From positions 1-64,000 of the forward strand of contig NZ_RZMX01000018.1 of NCBI RefSeq assembly GCF_003992665.1: a stretch of 64,000 nucleotides of DNA, written 5' to 3'. Position 1 is the stretch's first letter, and each line of letters opens with the position of its first letter. The position numbers and the translations under genes were made by a program. This DNA comes from Pelagibacterium montanilacus. GTDB taxonomy: Bacteria; Pseudomonadota; Alphaproteobacteria; Rhizobiales; Devosiaceae. Positions 15,437 to 24,458 of this stretch are shown piece by piece. Under the pieces are notes generated by a model. The model had not been told where the DNA came from, ran no database searches, and saw nothing but the letters and a program-made list of their open reading frames with translations.

Positions 15437-18067
15437 ATGTTTTCGAGATTTCTGCCTTCTTCCCACGCCCGAGCGCACGGCTCCGCTGCTGGGACGGCAC
15501 TTGCCGATGTCCACGCAGCCAGATCAAACCATGCTGCAAAGCTGCCGGGCGGTCTGTGGCGGCTCGGCACGAGCATCGCTCTGGCGTTCGCCTTGTGGGG
15601 AACCACCCTGGCCCCGGCTCAGGCCCAAATGTCGGAGGGCTGCAGCGCCATCAACCAGGTGTTCGGCGGTGAAGGGGGGCAGCGGACATCCGCAGATTTT
15701 TCCTCCAGCCCCGCATTCTACGCGACCAATGGGCAATTCCAGGCCGGGGATCGGGTCTCGGGGGCTGTGACACTGACCGTGGAGAGCGGAGCTGGCGTCG
15801 TTACGCTATCTGATGGTCAGGAAACTAAAGCTTCGATTTATGTGACGGAGGGGAACTCGGAGACGCTGAACATCGACTACGTATTCCCTGCAGCCAATGC
15901 GGGAAGGTTTCAGATCATGTTTCCCGTTGGTTCCGATATGACAGCGCAGTATCAGGTTACGTGCTCTCCCGACACAATCCCGCCGGACGCGCCGACCATC
16001 GTCAGCCCGGCCCAAGGCGCTGAGATCGAAAGCGCCCGGCCCACGTTTTCGGGCCAGGCAGAAGCCCGCTCCCGCGTCCATCTAAGCATAGACGGGGAAT
16101 ACACCGGATCGGCAGACGCCGATGCGTCTGGAGAATGGACATTCGTTCCCGCGGTGGGGCTTTCCTCGGGCGAGTATGCGTTATCTATCGTAGCAGAGGA
16201 TCCAGCAGGCAACAGGTCATCCGCCGCTACCCGCAATTTCTCAATTGTCGCACTTCCACCGATTGCCGGGCCGGTGTCGCTCACCGTGCCGGCGAATGAC
16301 TCTCCCGCCCCGGTATTGCCCGAACTGAGCGGCGGCGAAGCTACCTCCGTCGCCGTAGCGTCACATCCCGCCCATGGCTCGGTTGCGGAGGAAGGCCTAA
16401 CGCTCAGCTATGAACCTGACGCCGGCTATTCAGGCCAGGACAGCTTCACCTACACAGCGCGCAATGATGCAGGGGTGTCCGAGCCCGCCACGGTCACAGT
16501 CACGGTATCAGCTCCGATTCTGGCGTTTGTTCCTGCATCCGGTGCTGCGCTGGATCCGGGCACCGTGGGCACCGCATATGCGGGCCAGCCGGTCACCGTT
16601 ACCGAGGGCGGCGGCAGTTACACCTTTACCTCCAGCGCTTTGCCGCAGGGTCTTACGCTTGATCAGAACACGGGCGCTATTGCAGGAACCCCCAGACAGA
16701 GCGGCACTTTCAGCGTAACACTCACTGCGCAGGATCAATGGGGTGCTACGGGCAGTGCCGAGTATTCAATCACCATTGCGGTTCAGGCTCCAACAGCAGC
16801 AGGTTCAACAGCCACCGTAGCGGCGAACTCGGGCGCAAGCACCATCCCGCTTTCCTTGTCGGGTGGGCCGGTAACCGGCATTCAGATTACCGACCAGCCA
16901 GGCCATGGAACGGCAGCAGTCGATGGCTTGACCATCACCTACGCTCCCGACGCCGGCTATTCAGGGGCAGACAGTTTCACCTACACGGCAAGCAACGACT
17001 CCGGGCCCTCTGAACCCGCCACCGTCTCCATAGAGGTCACCGCTCCCATCCTTACCATCACACCCGGGACATTGCCCGAGGGTATGGACACCCTTGTCTA
17101 CGGCCCCCGCACGCTGACTGCCTTGCTCGGCACCAAGCCCTACAGTTTCGAGGTGACGGCTGGGGAGCTGCCCCAAGGGCTGACCCTTTCGGAGGCTGGG
17201 GAGTTTTCCGGCACCCCCGACGGCTTCGGGACATCCAGTTTCACGATAACCGCAACCGACCGCCATGGCGCTACCGGCACCGCAGCCTATGATCTCGTCA
17301 TTGCTCGCAAGCCTGCGACGCTCGTCTTCTCGCCCGCTGCCGGTACGCTGGCCGATGCCATGGCTGGCGAAGCGTATGCGGCCTCAATCGAAGTCGATGG
17401 CGGCATCGAACCCTACAGATTCGCCATCGCGAGCGGCGAACTTCCCCCGGGTCTGGTTCTCGACCCTTCCACTGGTCACCTGACCGGGCAGCTCGATCAG
17501 GAGACGGACGGCCAATACGTCTTCACGATTGGCGTGCAGGACGGCAATGGCGACCCCGGCTCTGCCAGCTACACGCTCAACGTGGAAGAGCGGATCATTT
17601 CGGTCACCGACAAACAGGTCGAGGTTGTGCAGGGAACTGCACCCGACGACGTCGATCTCACCGACGGCGCCACGGGCGGCCCATTCGAGCGTGCTGATAT
17701 CGTGTCGGTGATGCCCGCCAATGCCGGTACGGCCACCATTGTCCAGGCACAGCAAGACAGCTTCGGGATCACGGGGACACAAACATATCGTCTCAGATTC
17801 GTGCCGAATCCAGGCTATTCCGGGCAGGCTATCGTGCGGTTCACCCTGACCAGCGCGCTTGGAACGTCCAATACCGGTTCGGTCCTTTTCGGCCTCTCAT
17901 ACCATCCTGCCGACCTCGCACGGCAGGTTCACGAGCACATCGACAGCTTCACTCGCAGCCGCGCTGGCATGATCCTTTCGGGTATCGACCTGCCCACGCT
18001 TGCGGATCGCCGCCGTGCCCCTTTCCGTGCGAACGCCGCTAGCCAGCAGTCTGAGCCCCAGAGCTGA
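15437..18067 (+). CDS. Autotransporter passenger with Ig/cadherin-like repeats, frameshifted at its 3' end
   Basis: 876 residues. A long N-terminal extension ends in a hydrophobic segment and AQAQ cleavage site near residue 64, as in large autotransporters. The passenger has repeated beta-sandwich modules: an Ig-like domain (PPDAPTIVSPAQGAEI...), two Big_9/tandem-95-like modules with YxPDAGYSGxDSFTYTAxND, and four putative-Ig (He_PIG) modules with LPxGLxLxxxTGxIxGTP. The end (HIDSFTRSRAGMILSGIDLPTLADRRR) is the linker that normally leads into the beta-barrel, but the frame closes at 18067. The barrel is intact in the +1 frame, so this is the 5' part of a gene broken by a one-base shift. Confidence 0.85.
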   Translation: MFSRFLPSSHARAHGSAAGTALADVHAARSNHAAKLPGGLWRLGTSIALAFALWGTTLAPAQAQMSEGCSAINQVFGGEGGQRTSADFSSSPAFYATNGQFQAGDRVSGAVTLTVESGAGVVTLSDGQETKASIYVTEGNSETLNIDYVFPAANAGRFQIMFPVGSDMTAQYQVTCSPDTIPPDAPTIVSPAQGAEIESARPTFSGQAEARSRVHLSIDGEYTGSADADASGEWTFVPAVGLSSGEYALSIVAEDPAGNRSSAATRNFSIVALPPIAGPVSLTVPANDSPAPVLPELSGGEATSVAVASHPAHGSVAEEGLTLSYEPDAGYSGQDSFTYTARNDAGVSEPATVTVTVSAPILAFVPASGAALDPGTVGTAYAGQPVTVTEGGGSYTFTSSALPQGLTLDQNTGAIAGTPRQSGTFSVTLTAQDQWGATGSAEYSITIAVQAPTAAGSTATVAANSGASTIPLSLSGGPVTGIQITDQPGHGTAAVDGLTITYAPDAGYSGADSFTYTASNDSGPSEPATVSIEVTAPILTITPGTLPEGMDTLVYGPRTLTALLGTKPYSFEVTAGELPQGLTLSEAGEFSGTPDGFGTSSFTITATDRHGATGTAAYDLVIARKPATLVFSPAAGTLADAMAGEAYAASIEVDGGIEPYRFAIASGELPPGLVLDPSTGHLTGQLDQETDGQYVFTIGVQDGNGDPGSASYTLNVEERIISVTDKQVEVVQGTAPDDVDLTDGATGGPFERADIVSVMPANAGTATIVQAQQDSFGITGTQTYRLRFVPNPGYSGQAIVRFTLTSALGTSNTGSVLFGLSYHPADLARQVHEHIDSFTRSRAGMILSGIDLPTLADRRRAPFRANAASQQSEPQS

Positions 18068-18896
18068 CGGAATGGTGCTCAGCTTTGCCTCGAGCCTCCA
18101 TGAGGTCGAAGCGTTGCGGGCATTCGATACATTGGGCGGTGAGCCTGCAGCGGTCCAGCCGTTCAATGCCTGGGTCGGCGCAGAGGTACAGGTCTATAAC
18201 CGGCCCGATATGGACGACCGCTGGGGCGCCTTTGGTCTCGTCTCGGCTGGCATGGATTATCTGCTCGGGGAGGACGCTCTGTTGGGCATTTCGGTCCACT
18301 ATGATGTCATCGAAGATCCTGCGGCCACCGACACGACTATCACCGGCGATGGTTGGCTGGTCGGTCCCTATGGGTCGATCGAGATTGGCAAGGGCGTCTT
18401 CCTCGAAACCCATCTCCTATACGGCCAGTCTCACAATCGCATCGATACCGCCTTTTTCGATGGCAGCTTCGTCACCGAGCGCCTTGTCTGGCAGGCGAGC
18501 CTTTCAGGCGAATGGCAGTTGGGCGAGGAAACCCGGCTGGCGCCGCGCCTGAGTGGCCAGTATCTCAGCGAAACGGTCGCGCCCTATGAGCTGACCAATG
18601 GTTCAGGGGACACGTTGGCCATGCCAGGAGACCATCACGAGGAGTTCCGGCTTTCCCTCGTCGGGCAACTTGAGCACACCATGGTTCTTGGCGGTGGCTG
18701 GGCACTGGTCCCGCGCATCGAGCTCAGCGGCGGGATAGCCGGGCTTGAACTCGACAAGGGGTTTGGAGCCGTCGATATCGGGCTGGCGCTGTCCCATGGG
18801 CAGAGCTGGATTCTCGACGCCAACCTGAAATTCGATGCGGCCACCAGCGGTCACGCATCGATGGGCGCGTCCATGGGCCTGGCTGCCCGGTTCTGA
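18000..18896 (+). pseudogene. Autotransporter beta-barrel domain separated from its passenger by a frameshift
   Basis: The +1 frame encodes about 280 residues of an outer-membrane autotransporter barrel: alternating amphipathic strands (NAWVGAEVQVYNRPDMDDRWGAF, GDGWLVGPYGSIEIGKGVFLETHLLYGQS) ending in a C-terminal aromatic, GLAARF, the usual BAM signal. No signal peptide or ribosome site of its own, so alone it could not be exported. Removing one C from the CCCC run at 18056-18059 would fuse it to the passenger as a 1152-residue protein. A true frameshift, slippage-prone switch or sequencing error are all possible. Confidence 0.8.
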
Positions 18897-19111
18897 TGGG
18901 GAGATCAGACTGGGATCGACCGGTGATGGCCACGCTCCAGCAGGCGAGAAGTCGGGGTCCGACGTCTCGCCTGTCTTGACTCTACTGTCAGTCCTTGTGC
19001 TCGGGTAGGTCTTCGAGTTGACCCACAGTCCATCGGCTCTGTTTTCCGTTCTGCATTCCGTAGTCCTTCGCTAGGCTAGGGCTTCTGGCGTTGCTGAAGG
19101 AGAAACGGGTG

Positions 19112-20020
19112 ATGGATGTGGAGGATCTGGCGACATTCGTGGAAGTGGCCGACGCCGGCGGGGTTTCGGCGGCTGCCCGGCGGCTGGGGATTTCCAAGTC
19201 GATCGTCAGCCGGCGGTTGATCCGGCTCGAGGCGGAGCTTGGAGTGCAGCTTCTGGCGCGCACCACGCGCGGCGCGGCGCTGACTGAGGCCGGGGCCGGC
19301 TTTCGGGACCATGCGGCGAGGATCGGGGCCGAGATCGATGAGGCGCGGGAAGCGGTTCTGCCCGCCGGAGGGCTGCGGGGGCGGCTGCGGGTGGCCATGC
19401 CGCTCTCGTTCGGCCCGACCCATTTTGCCCCCGTGCTCGCCGACATGGCGCGGCAGCACCCGGCACTGCATATCCACGCTTCCTATAGCGACCGTTTCGT
19501 CGACCTGATCGCCGAGGGCTTTGATTGCGCGATCCGGGTCGGGCACCTTCCGGATTCCAACCTGATCGCCCGGCGGATCGGGCCAGTCCAGGGCAAGCTG
19601 GTGGCGAGCCCGGACTATGTCGCGGAGAATGGTACGCCAGAGACACCCGAGGAACTGGTTGCGCATCAGGCCCTGATGCAGGGGACCGAGACCTGGCAGT
19701 TGATGGACGGCGAGACGATCATTTCGGTTCGGCCGCAGGGGCGGTTCAAGGCGGACAATGGGCCGGCGTTGACCATGGCGGCGGTCTCCGGGCTCGGCAT
19801 CGCCTATCTCCCCGACTGCCTGACCCACGACCATCTGGCAAAAGGCGCTCTGGTGCCGGTCATGACGCGCTATCCGCCGCTTGCGGCGGCCGCCTATGTG
19901 GTGCGCCCGCCCGGCCAGCATCCCGCACGCAAGATCAGGGTGCTCACCGATCTGCTGATTGCCTATTTCGAGCAGAATCCGCACCTATGGGGTACGATGC
20001 CGAATGCGCCGACGGTCTGA
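19112..20020 (+). CDS. LysR-family transcriptional regulator
   Basis: 302 residues from ATG 19112, with GAAGGAG upstream; the upstream TTG is less likely. N-terminal HTH: MDVEDLATFVEVADAGGVSAAARRLGISKSIVSRRLIRLEAELGVQLLARTTRGAALTEAG. The effector domain (about 90-290) has the SYSDRFVDLIAEGFDCAIRVG segment of the CrgA/AphB-like subgroup. The pirin gene follows 140 bp downstream on the same strand and is the best candidate target; in other bacteria LysR regulators of this subgroup often neighbour pirin genes. Confidence 0.92.
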   Translation: MDVEDLATFVEVADAGGVSAAARRLGISKSIVSRRLIRLEAELGVQLLARTTRGAALTEAGAGFRDHAARIGAEIDEAREAVLPAGGLRGRLRVAMPLSFGPTHFAPVLADMARQHPALHIHASYSDRFVDLIAEGFDCAIRVGHLPDSNLIARRIGPVQGKLVASPDYVAENGTPETPEELVAHQALMQGTETWQLMDGETIISVRPQGRFKADNGPALTMAAVSGLGIAYLPDCLTHDHLAKGALVPVMTRYPPLAAAAYVVRPPGQHPARKIRVLTDLLIAYFEQNPHLWGTMPNAPTV

Positions 20021-20162
20021 GGCGGGATGCCGAGCAGTCGAGCGCGTTCCGTTTTGAGGAACACTGCTTCCCTCCGAGCGGGCCTAGTGTGCGCCATTCG
20101 CGAACGATAGACCCGAGGGACGCGCGCACTGACCACGCGGCAGCAGGGAAAGGACGAGGCCC

Positions 20163-21098
20163 ATGAGTTGGAATCCGGCGATTGCCCCCGGCTGCCCCGA
20201 TGAAGTGGGCGCGGACGCTATCGAAACGCTGATCGTCCCGCGCGCCCGGGACATCGGCGGCTTCGAGGTGCGGCGCGCTCTGCCGGCAGCCAAGCGGCAG
20301 ATGGTCGGGCCGTTCATCTTTTTCGACCAGGCCGGACCCGCAGATCTGCTGACCGGCCAGGGAATCGACGTGCGGCCGCATCCTCATATCGGGCTTGGCA
20401 CCGTCACCTACCTGTTTCGCGGTGACTTCCATCATCGCGACAGCACGGGCGCAGACCAGATCATCCGCCCCGGCGCGCTGAACTGGATGGTTGCCGGGCG
20501 CGGCGTTTCCCATTCCGAGCGCACCACGTCGGTGGCGCGCAGCGGGCCCAACAGCCTGTTCGGGATTCAGACCTGGCTGGCCTTGCCCGATGAACACGAG
20601 GATATCGAGCCCTCCTTCGAGCATCACGGCAAGGCGGCACTGCCGGTTATCGAGGACAAGGGTGTCTCGGTGCGCCTCATCCTGGGCAGTGCCTATGGCG
20701 CGGTGGCTCCGGCAAGAATGTACTCGGAGACCTTCTATGCGGACGTGGCGCTCGATCCGGGCGCGCGGCTGCCGCTGCCGGACAACCATGAAGACCGGGG
20801 CATCTACATTCTCGAGGGCTCCATCTCGGTTGCCGGCCAGGACTACGACGCCACTCAGATGATGGTCTTCCGTCCCGGCGACCCGATCACCGTCGCGGCG
20901 GGACCGAGAGGCGCGCGCCTCATGATCCTTGGAGGCGCCACGCTGCCGGGCCCGCGCTACATCTGGTGGAACTTCGTGGCCTCGTCAAAAGAGCGCATCG
21001 AGGCGGCCAAGGCGGAGTGGCGGGCGCAGAACTGGGGGCAGGGGCGCTTCGACCTGCCGATAAACGACAGCGAAGAGCATATCCCGCTCCCCGATTGA
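20163..21098 (+). CDS. Pirin-family bicupin protein
   Basis: 311 residues, cytosolic. The N-terminal cupin holds the metal ligands in HPHIGLGTVTYLFRGDFHHRDSTG (about 76-99) followed by the invariant GALNWMVAGRGVSHSER. The C-terminal pirin_C domain spans about 175-280 (ALDPGARLPLPDNHEDRGIYILEGSI). Pirins bind Fe or other metals; some have quercetin 2,3-dioxygenase activity and others act as redox-sensitive regulators. AAAGGACGAGG lies upstream of the start. It follows a LysR gene and precedes the DUF5996-GNAT fusion with a 73-bp gap. Confidence 0.92.
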   Translation: MSWNPAIAPGCPDEVGADAIETLIVPRARDIGGFEVRRALPAAKRQMVGPFIFFDQAGPADLLTGQGIDVRPHPHIGLGTVTYLFRGDFHHRDSTGADQIIRPGALNWMVAGRGVSHSERTTSVARSGPNSLFGIQTWLALPDEHEDIEPSFEHHGKAALPVIEDKGVSVRLILGSAYGAVAPARMYSETFYADVALDPGARLPLPDNHEDRGIYILEGSISVAGQDYDATQMMVFRPGDPITVAAGPRGARLMILGGATLPGPRYIWWNFVASSKERIEAAKAEWRAQNWGQGRFDLPINDSEEHIPLPD

Positions 21099-21171
21099 CC
21101 CTTCAGGCGGGCGATCCGCACACCCGCGGCCCGCGAACCGGACTGACAGACAGGCACCACAGGAGGTATCC

Positions 21172-22425
21172 ATGAGCCAGACTTGGCCCCAACTCGACTA
21201 TCTCGGCTGGCGGGACACCTGCTCGGCGCTTCATCTCTATCTCCAGATCGCCGGAAAATACCGGCTTGCCCACAGCCCCTGGCTCAACCATTCCTGGAAC
21301 GCAACCTTCTATGTGACGCCGCAAGGCCTTGCCTCATCTCCGATTCCGGATGGCCCGGGGATCGAGATCCTCTTCAATCTCAAGACCCACAGGGTCGAGG
21401 GCAGTTGCGGCAATGGCACCGAGGCCTCCTTCGCCCTCGAGCCGATGACGGTGGCCCGGTTCCACGCCCGGTTCGTCGACCTCATCTCCGAACTGGGGGG
21501 CACTCCAACATTCCACGGCAAGCCCAATGAGGTACCCGATCCGGTGCCGTTCAGGGAGGATCATCGCGACCGTCCCTATGACAGGGACGCGGTGGAGCGG
21601 TTCCACGGGGCGCTGCGCTCCGCCGACGCGGTGTTCAAGACTTTCAGGACCTCGTTTCTGGGCAAATCGAGCCCCGTGCATCTGTTCTGGGGTGCGCTCG
21701 ATCTGGCTGTGACCCGCTTTTCCGGTCGTCGCGCGCCGCTTCACCCTGCCGGCATCCCTGCACTGCCAGACGACGTGGCCCAGGAGGCCTACGACCGGGA
21801 GGTGTCCTCTGCGGGGTTCTGGCCGGGCGGAAACGGCATCGATTATCCGGCGTTTTACGCCTACGCCCATCCGGCGCCGAGGGCATACGAGGAGGCGCAG
21901 GTCGAGCCCGAGGCTGCCTTCTGGCACGGTGAGCTGGCGGAATTCATCCTGCCCTATGACGCGGTGCGATCGGCGAGCGATCCGGACGAGGCGCTGATGG
22001 CGTTTCTCGTCTCGACCTATGAGGCGGCCGCCGAGCGCGGGGGATGGGACCGCGACCTGCTCGAATGCAGCCGCGGGAGACCGCGCCAGGTGCGCAGGCC
22101 GGACGCGGAAATCCCCAGGCAGGCGGCCCCGGCCACGGACGGGGAAATCGAGCGGGAAGAGAACGGCGCCAAAGGCCGCTACCGGCTGGTCGTCGAGGGC
22201 GTCGAGGCGGAGATGACTTATAGCCGGGCGGGCGAGAAGCTGCTGATCATCGATCATACGGAGGTGCCCACCGCGCTGCGCGGGCGCAAGGTCGGCGAGC
22301 GCCTGGTGGAGCGGGCGGTCCAAGACGCCCGGCGCGACGGGATCACGATCATTCCCCTGTGCCCCTTCGCCAAGGCCCAGATCGAACGCCACCCCGAATG
22401 GCAGGACGTGCTGCGGCGGTCTTAG
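21172..22425 (+). CDS. DUF5996 protein fused to a YjdJ-type GNAT acetyltransferase domain
   Basis: 417 residues with AGGAGGT before the ATG. Residues ~1-305 match DUF5996 (WPQLDYLGWRDTCSALHLYLQIAGKYRLAHSPWLNHSWN at the start; SPVHLFWGALDLAVTRFSGR; SSAGFWPGG; ELAEFILPYDAVR near its end). After a charged linker (~306-330), residues ~335-417 form a short GNAT-like domain of the YjdJ/NATD1 type (DHTEVPTALRGRKVGERLVERAVQDARRDGITIIPLCPFAKAQIERHPEW). Function of DUF5996 unknown. The fusion suggests that the acetyltransferase domain acts with the DUF5996 fold; which substrate is not visible. Confidence 0.88.
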   Translation: MSQTWPQLDYLGWRDTCSALHLYLQIAGKYRLAHSPWLNHSWNATFYVTPQGLASSPIPDGPGIEILFNLKTHRVEGSCGNGTEASFALEPMTVARFHARFVDLISELGGTPTFHGKPNEVPDPVPFREDHRDRPYDRDAVERFHGALRSADAVFKTFRTSFLGKSSPVHLFWGALDLAVTRFSGRRAPLHPAGIPALPDDVAQEAYDREVSSAGFWPGGNGIDYPAFYAYAHPAPRAYEEAQVEPEAAFWHGELAEFILPYDAVRSASDPDEALMAFLVSTYEAAAERGGWDRDLLECSRGRPRQVRRPDAEIPRQAAPATDGEIEREENGAKGRYRLVVEGVEAEMTYSRAGEKLLIIDHTEVPTALRGRKVGERLVERAVQDARRDGITIIPLCPFAKAQIERHPEWQDVLRRS

Positions 22426-22445
22426 GGGTTGGCCCAATGAGCCCG

Positions 22446-22480
22446 GAGCCCCTGTTCTGATTGCATCAGAACAGGGGCTC
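22446..22480. terminator. Perfect 15-bp hairpin between convergent genes
   Basis: GAGCCCCTGTTCTGA (22446-22460) pairs perfectly with TCAGAACAGGGGCTC (22466-22480) around a 5-nt loop. It lies 20 bp after the DUF5996-GNAT stop and before the 3' end of the convergent siderophore operon, so it may terminate both. It abuts the dispersed repeat copy B. Confidence 0.65.
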
Positions 22481-22547
22481 CAGGTCTTTGATGTGTCGCG
22501 TTCCCGAACCGGAAAAGCGGTTCCACTTTTCCTGAGAACGCTCCAGG
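22481..22547 (+). repeat. Dispersed palindromic repeat, copy B
   Basis: Core TTTGATGTGTCGCGTTCCCG, then GGAAAAGCGGTTCCACTTTTCC and AACGCTCCAGG, closely matching copies A and C in the same orientation. The GGAAAAG...CTTTTCC arms form a hairpin. Confidence 0.8.
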
Positions 22548-22573
22548 CGGACGTGCTCAGGCTCAGCGCCTGA

Positions 22574-23533
22574 TCACGGAGCGAGGGGGACTTCGGTCGT
22601 GGGGTCGCCGTCTATGGCGAGGGCGATGGAGGGTTCGAGGACCTCGAGCGCATAGGGCAGGCTAAGCAGGGAGGTGTGGCTCAACGCGCTGGTGACGATG
22701 GGGCCGAGAAAGACCTCGCGGCCTTCCTGGACCGCCGTGAGCGTGGGCCGGAAGATGGCGTTTTCGATGGGCTCCATGCCCTCGTCGGCGAACCAGATCA
22801 GCACGTCGGAATCGAACGCCTCGGGACGCTCTTCGGAGAGTTCGACCGAGAAGGTGCCGGGGTCGGACAGCGCGACGACCTCGGGGTGATTGTCGAGGCC
22901 CATCTGGTTGAGAAGCTGAACGCGCGGGTCCGACGTCGTATAGACGTGGTTGGCGCCTTCCCAGATGGTGCCGAGCGACACCGTCTGCCCCGCCCACTCC
23001 GGGTTGCGCCCGGCGATCGCGGCGAGTTCGGCGTTGATCGCGTCGACCTGGGCCTGCGCCTCGTCCTCTTCGCCGATAGCGCGGCCAGCGACCAGGGCCT
23101 GCTGATCCCAAGCCAGCTCATAATCGCCCACCCCTTCGGGCACGGCGACCACGGGAGCGATGGCCGAGAGCTGCTGGTAGTCCCGGTCGGTGATGCCCGA
23201 ATAGAGCGCGAGGATCACGTCTGGTTCGGAGGCCGCGATCTGTTCGAAATTGAGCTCGCCGCGCAGGATTTCGGGCGTTCCGGTCAGCATTTCTTTGGCC
23301 CAGGGCCAGACGTCGTATTCGCCGAACCAGTAGCGCACGGTCAGCGGCTGGACGCCGAGCGCGAGAAGATTGTCCGCGCCGTTGTAATCGACCGTGGCCA
23401 CGCGGAGCGGGCGTTCGGGGATCGTGGTCGCGCCGAACTTGTGCTCGATTGTGAGGGGGAATTCCTGGGCATGGGCGAGACCCGTCGAGGCCGCGAGGCC
23501 GGCAAGGATCAGGATGGAAGGTAGCAGTTTCAT
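22574..23533 (-). CDS. Iron-siderophore ABC transporter substrate-binding protein (full length)
   Basis: 319 residues. Signal peptide 1-22 (ending AHA), then a FecB/FepB-like periplasmic binding protein: FPLTIEHKFGATTIPERPLRVATVDYNGADNLLALGVQPL, and FEQIAASEPDVILAL, the segment typical of class III siderophore-binding lobes. It binds a ferric siderophore in the periplasm and delivers it to the FecCD-type permeases encoded upstream. It is the last gene of the minus-strand operon, after the fhuF-like gene (72-bp gap). Strong similarity to the deleted paralog at 24459-25046 shows they arose by duplication. Confidence 0.92.
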   Translation of the reverse strand: MKLLPSILILAGLAASTGLAHAQEFPLTIEHKFGATTIPERPLRVATVDYNGADNLLALGVQPLTVRYWFGEYDVWPWAKEMLTGTPEILRGELNFEQIAASEPDVILALYSGITDRDYQQLSAIAPVVAVPEGVGDYELAWDQQALVAGRAIGEEDEAQAQVDAINAELAAIAGRNPEWAGQTVSLGTIWEGANHVYTTSDPRVQLLNQMGLDNHPEVVALSDPGTFSVELSEERPEAFDSDVLIWFADEGMEPIENAIFRPTLTAVQEGREVFLGPIVTSALSHTSLLSLPYALEVLEPSIALAIDGDPTTEVPLAP

Positions 23534-23605
23534 CGGGTGGACCTTTTCGAGAGGGTCAAGGGGTGTGGGGAGCGCCGGTTGGCCGGGCAGGGATGTGCCG
23601 CGAGG

Positions 23606-24439
23606 TCAGGCGGCCAGTTCGGGATGTGTGCGGCGCAAGTGATCGATCAGGCGGTCCTTGCGGCTTTTTGGGTCGCGCAGGACGCAGGTGGTGCAGTATT
23701 CGCCGCCCTCGGCGGTGTAGTAGCGGCAGCACCCGCCGCGGGCGCGGAACCAGCCGCAGACGTCGGGCCGCTCGGGGAGCCGGGCCCTGACAAAGCCGGT
23801 CTGGCGCGCATAGAGCGGCGAGCCCTTCTCGCGCAGCATGGGCAGGACCAGCGTCATGGCGCGCTCGGGGTCGCCGGCCTCGGTACCGGCTTCGAGAAAC
23901 CCCGCCGAGAGACTGTCGCCGGCCAGGCGCCAGAGCGCGGCGCGCGGCAGACCAGAAGCGGCGTGGAGACTATCAACGAGCGGGGCGAGGAGGATCTCGT
24001 AGGCTTGCCGGAACCGGTCTGCGCCCGCCGCATCGGGCAGGGCGGAAAAGCGTGCACCGCGTGGGGAGAGCGCGGCATCGAACACCGGCGCCACGCCGCT
24101 TTCGCCCTCGTGCTGCCAGGTGACCAGCCGCACGCTGGCCGAAGCACTGCCTTCTCGCGCCTCGATCAGCCATGCTCCGGAGAGGGCGAGGCCAGCCAGG
24201 GGCAGCGCGAGCGACCAGCTTATGCGGCCCATGGTGTAGGCGGCGGCCAGCTTGCGGTCCGCGCCCGGGGTTCTCTCGATTTCCTCATCGAGCCACACCG
24301 AGAGGGCCTGTTCCATGCCCCGGTCGATCGGAACGGCATCGGCAGGAGGCGGAGCCAGGACAAAGCGCGGGCTGTAGGGCCCCTGATGGTCCGCAAGCGC
24401 CTGATGCCTGGTCATGATCTCGTGGGGTGTCTGCTCCAT
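23606..24439 (-). CDS. FhuF-like siderophore-iron reductase, [2Fe-2S]
   Basis: 277 residues from ATG 24439, with GGGAG upstream; a longer open frame exists but reads through the neighbouring gene. The C-terminus carries the FhuF-type 2Fe-2S ligand set Cys-Cys-x10-Cys-x2-Cys (GGCCRYYTAEGGEYCTTCVL). The central part has IucA/FhuF-like helices (MGRISWSLALPLAGLALSG). FhuF reduces Fe(III)-siderophores in the cytoplasm to release Fe(II). Its position between two binding-protein genes of a siderophore ABC operon fits that role well. Confidence 0.88.
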   Translation of the reverse strand: MEQTPHEIMTRHQALADHQGPYSPRFVLAPPPADAVPIDRGMEQALSVWLDEEIERTPGADRKLAAAYTMGRISWSLALPLAGLALSGAWLIEAREGSASASVRLVTWQHEGESGVAPVFDAALSPRGARFSALPDAAGADRFRQAYEILLAPLVDSLHAASGLPRAALWRLAGDSLSAGFLEAGTEAGDPERAMTLVLPMLREKGSPLYARQTGFVRARLPERPDVCGWFRARGGCCRYYTAEGGEYCTTCVLRDPKSRKDRLIDHLRRTHPELAA

Positions 24440-24458
24440 GGGGCGATCGCTCCCGCGC

